From: Pirellulimonas nuda
GTDB taxonomy: Bacteria; Planctomycetota; Planctomycetia; Pirellulales; Lacipirellulaceae
NCBI RefSeq assembly: GCF_007750855.1
Contig: NZ_CP036291.1
Span: 62,001 to 126,000 of the forward strand
Reading direction: 5' to 3'
DNA length: 64,000 nt
A program made the translations under genes and the position numbers. The stretch's first letter is position 1, and each line of letters opens with the position of its first letter. Positions 59,230 to 64,000 of the stretch are shown piece by piece. The notes below the pieces were generated by a model. That model saw nothing but the letters and a program-made list of their open reading frames with translations, was not told the origin of the DNA and did no database searches.

Positions 59230-60654
59230 ATGCATTCTCAAGTTGTAGTTCTTGGCGGCGGTCCCGGTGGCTACGCCGCCGCGTTCATGGCCGCTGATTT
59301 GGGGCTCGAAGTAGCCATCGTCGAGTCGGACCCCCGGCTCGGGGGCACCTGCCTGCTGCGGGGCTGCATCCCCTCCAAGGCCCTGCTGCACGTCGCCAAG
59401 ATCATCTCCGAGGCCGAGGACATGGCCGAGTGGGGGGTCGAGTTCGCCAAGCCAAAGATCTCGATCGACAAGGTCCGAGCCCGCAAGGAGAACGTGATCG
59501 ACACGCTCACCGGCGGGTTGGCGCAGCTCGCCAAGCGTCGCGGCGTCCGCCGGATTCACGCCCGCGGGCTGTTTGTCGATTCCACCACGCTGCAGCTCGA
59601 AGGGGGCGACCCCGCGACCTACGACAACGAGCGGCTCACCTTCGACCACTGCATCCTGGCCACGGGAAGCGTGCCGACGATGCCGGGGTTCCTCGACATC
59701 AAGAGCCCCCGCGTGATGGACTCGACCGGCGCCCTGAAGCTGGAAGACATCCCCGGCACGCTGCTGGTCGTCGGCGGCGGGTACATCGGGCTCGAGATGG
59801 GGACCGTGTACGCCGAGCTAGGAACCAAGGTGTCCGTGGTCGAGCTCACCGAGGGCTTGCTGCCGGGCGCCGACCGCGACCTGGTGAAGCCGCTAGAGAA
59901 GCGGGTCCGCCAGCGTTTCGCGGGTGTCCACCTGGGGACCAAGGTTACCGGGCTGAAGGACGCGGGCGACCACGTGGCCGTTTCGATGGAAGGGCCCGAG
60001 ATGTCCGGCGAGCACAAGTTCGACCGCGTGTTGGTGGCCATCGGCCGCCGGCCCGTCTCCAAGGGCTTCGGGCTCGAGAACACCAAGGTCAAGGTTAACG
60101 AGCGCGGCTTCGTCGAGGTCGACAAGCAGCAGCGGACCGCCGACCCCCACATCCTGGCGATCGGCGACGTTGCGGGCGACCCCATGCTGGCGCACAAGGC
60201 TTCCTACGAAGGCAAAATCGCCGCCGAGGTGCTGGCGGGCGAGCCGGCCCAGTTCGACGCCCACGCGATCCCCGCGGTGGTGTTCACCGACCCGGAAATC
60301 GCTTGGGCCGGGCTTACCGTTGAAGAAGCCAAGCGCGACGGGCGTATAATCGAAGTGGCCCAGTACCCCTGGCAGGCCAGCGGGCGTGCGATCGCCAACG
60401 GCCGCACCGACGGCCTGACCAAGTGGATCATCGACCCGGAGACCGAGCGCGTGCTGGGCTGCGGCATCGTCGGCGCGGGCGCCGGCGAGCTGATCGCCGA
60501 GGCGGTGCTCGCGATCGAGATGGGCTGCCAGGTGCGCGACGTCGCCGAGACAATCCACCCCCACCCCACGCTCAGCGAAACGGTGGCGTTCGCAGCCGAG
60601 GCGTACCTGGGGACCGCAACCGAGATCTACAAACCGCGAAAGAAGAAAGAATAA
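59230..60654 (+). CDS. lpdA: Dihydrolipoyl dehydrogenase (E3)
   Basis: A 474-residue FAD enzyme that reoxidises dihydrolipoamide in the pyruvate dehydrogenase complex and passes electrons to NAD. FAD loop LGGGPGGYAAAFMAADLG, redox disulphide GGTCLLRGCIPSK, NAD loop VVGGGYIGLEMG, and the C-terminal His-Glu pair HPHPTLSETV are all present. It starts the operon lpd-aceE-aceF. ATG 59230 lies two codons inside a possible TTG start. Confidence 0.97.
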   Translation: MHSQVVVLGGGPGGYAAAFMAADLGLEVAIVESDPRLGGTCLLRGCIPSKALLHVAKIISEAEDMAEWGVEFAKPKISIDKVRARKENVIDTLTGGLAQLAKRRGVRRIHARGLFVDSTTLQLEGGDPATYDNERLTFDHCILATGSVPTMPGFLDIKSPRVMDSTGALKLEDIPGTLLVVGGGYIGLEMGTVYAELGTKVSVVELTEGLLPGADRDLVKPLEKRVRQRFAGVHLGTKVTGLKDAGDHVAVSMEGPEMSGEHKFDRVLVAIGRRPVSKGFGLENTKVKVNERGFVEVDKQQRTADPHILAIGDVAGDPMLAHKASYEGKIAAEVLAGEPAQFDAHAIPAVVFTDPEIAWAGLTVEEAKRDGRIIEVAQYPWQASGRAIANGRTDGLTKWIIDPETERVLGCGIVGAGAGELIAEAVLAIEMGCQVRDVAETIHPHPTLSETVAFAAEAYLGTATEIYKPRKKKE

Positions 60655-60689
60655 CTACGAAGGACGCTACAACGCGCGAAGCAAAGCGT

Positions 60690-60793
60690 AAGAATAGGAC
60701 GCGGATAGTCGCGGATGAAGCGGATCGCAAAGGATACAAGCGTTCGTATCCGTTTTTATCCCGTCGATCCGCGAAGATCCGCGTCCTATTCTT
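60690..60793. repeat. Nested inverted repeat between lpd and aceE
   Basis: Outer arms 60690-60706 and 60777-60793 are perfect over 17 bases (AAGAATAGGACGCGGAT). An inner imperfect pair GCGGATCGCAAAGGATAC/GTATCCGTTTTTATCC lies inside, and ACTACGAAGGACGCTAC/GTGTCCTTCGTGGTAG flank outside (60654-60834). Confidence 0.9.
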
Positions 60794-60855
60794 CCGTCCG
60801 TTGTGTTCCTTGGTGTCCTTCGTGGTAGAAACTTCCCGTTAAGAGGCAAATCACG

Positions 60856-63564
<2,709 letters not shown>

Positions 63565-63573
63565 CGAACAGAT

Positions 63574-63726
63574 GGGAGAGGTGGGGATACGGACGAGATA
63601 GGGGGATAGCGTTCTCAGGGGCCTGAAGCTTCTCCGAACGCAGACGGACGGGCCTTCGTGAAGTGAAGGTCGTTCGCCCCTGGTCCCCACGATCCCCACA
63701 TCCCTTTCTTTATCCCCACCTCTCCC
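63574..63726. repeat. Inverted repeat between aceE and aceF
   Basis: Arms 63574-63589 (GGGAGAGGTGGGGATA) and 63711-63726 are perfect over 16 bases. The centre has partly pairing words (GATAGGGGGATAG...; CCCCACGATCCCCAC) and no gene. Confidence 0.92.
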
Positions 63727-63740
63727 TTCGCTTTGTTGCC

Positions 63741-64000
63741 ATGAGCCAAATCACCCTTCCCCACCTCGGCGAGAACATCGACTCGGGGGACGTCCTATCC
63801 ATCCTGGTGTCCGAAGGGGACGCCGTGACGAAGGACCAGGACCTGATCGAGATCGAGACCGACAAGGCCACTATGGCGGTCCCCAGTCCGCAGGCGGGGA
63901 AGATCGTCAAGATCCTGGTCGGCGAAGGGGACACCGTAAACGTTGGCGCCGCGATCTTTGAGATCGAGGCGGGGGACGCCGCGCCGGCGAAGCAGGAGAA
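63741..64000 (+). CDS. aceF: Dihydrolipoamide acetyltransferase E2 (5' part)
   Basis: The first 86 residues of an E2 subunit: a lipoyl domain of normal shape (ITLPHLGENIDSGDVLSILVSEGD) with the lipoylated Lys in IETDKATMAVPSP, and AGKIVKILVGEGDTVNVGAAIFEIE. The linker starts at GDAAPAKQ. The gene continues beyond the window. Position after aceE confirms the identity. ATG 63741 is the first in the frame. Confidence 0.95.
   Translation, partial: MSQITLPHLGENIDSGDVLSILVSEGDAVTKDQDLIEIETDKATMAVPSPQAGKIVKILVGEGDTVNVGAAIFEIEAGDAAPAKQE

Overview
This 64 kb window is a contiguous, GC-rich bacterial chromosome segment that most resembles a planctomycete of the Pirellulales (Lacipirellula/Botrimarina/Pirellulimonas-like). 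The pointers are two PEP-CTERM proteins (one also with a dockerin-like EF-hand module), a formylglycine-type sulfatase, a CE15-like esterase, Gfo/Idh/MocA and SGNH enzymes, a VWA/ExbB/ExbD cluster and very GC-rich codon use. This placement is an inference from protein families; there is no rRNA here. I found no tRNA, rRNA, CRISPR array, prophage or recognisable transposase.

Layout. 1-5.1 kb: end of an unknown gene, a CE15-like esterase, a TlpA-type thioredoxin protein and FtsH. 5.5-10 kb: dxr and rseP (isoprenoid synthesis and envelope-stress proteolysis), then a roughly 790 bp insert carrying a broken pentapeptide-repeat gene between two copies of the rseP 3' end. 10-17.3 kb: PEP-CTERM protein, GNAT acetyltransferase, cold-shock protein, TPR protein, fumC, small unknowns and a hicBA toxin-antitoxin pair. 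17.3-23.9 kb: tetR-membrane fusion protein-RND pump operon and an orphan sugar-type binding protein. 24-36 kb: SDR, Tat-exported superoxide dismutase, sulfatase, VWA-ExbB-ExbD, dockerin/PEP-CTERM protein, nadB, Uma2 nuclease, Gfo/Idh oxidoreductase and a Cys-rich lipoprotein. 36-45 kb: cstA, hibernation factor, a giant CheB-CheR-PAS-kinase-receiver protein, FMN reductase and LysR. 45-55.6 kb: gltB-gltD (split by a GxxExxY nuclease gene), SGNH hydrolase, gap and an AlaC-like aminotransferase. 55.6-64 kb: small unknowns, CREST/ceramidase-like protein, TIGR01777 epimerase, rhomboid and the pyruvate dehydrogenase operon lpd-aceE-aceF (the last runs off the end).

The most striking feature is between the genes. 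More than twenty intergenic spaces hold inverted repeats, often nested and often built from short quasi-tandem words, in at least ten sequence families. They occur between divergent genes (ftsH/dxr, fumC/15944, sod/sulfatase, 35980/cstA) and inside operons (gltB/gltD, lpd/aceE, aceE/aceF, the ExbB/ExbD cluster), so they are not simply terminators. Many begin at or within a few bases of a stop codon; in nadB and cstA the same repeat arm supplies the last codons and the stop (E-P-S-A-stop). One element, between gltB and gltD, contains a whole AT-richer GxxExxY nuclease gene between matching 28-base arms, while an 'empty' relative of the same family lies at 14054-14204. A Uma2 nuclease gene is bracketed by two copies of another family, and the broken pentapeptide gene by two copies of a third. 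I read this as a mobile or expanding palindrome system in which small nuclease-like genes are carried or trapped; this is a hypothesis, not a demonstrated function.
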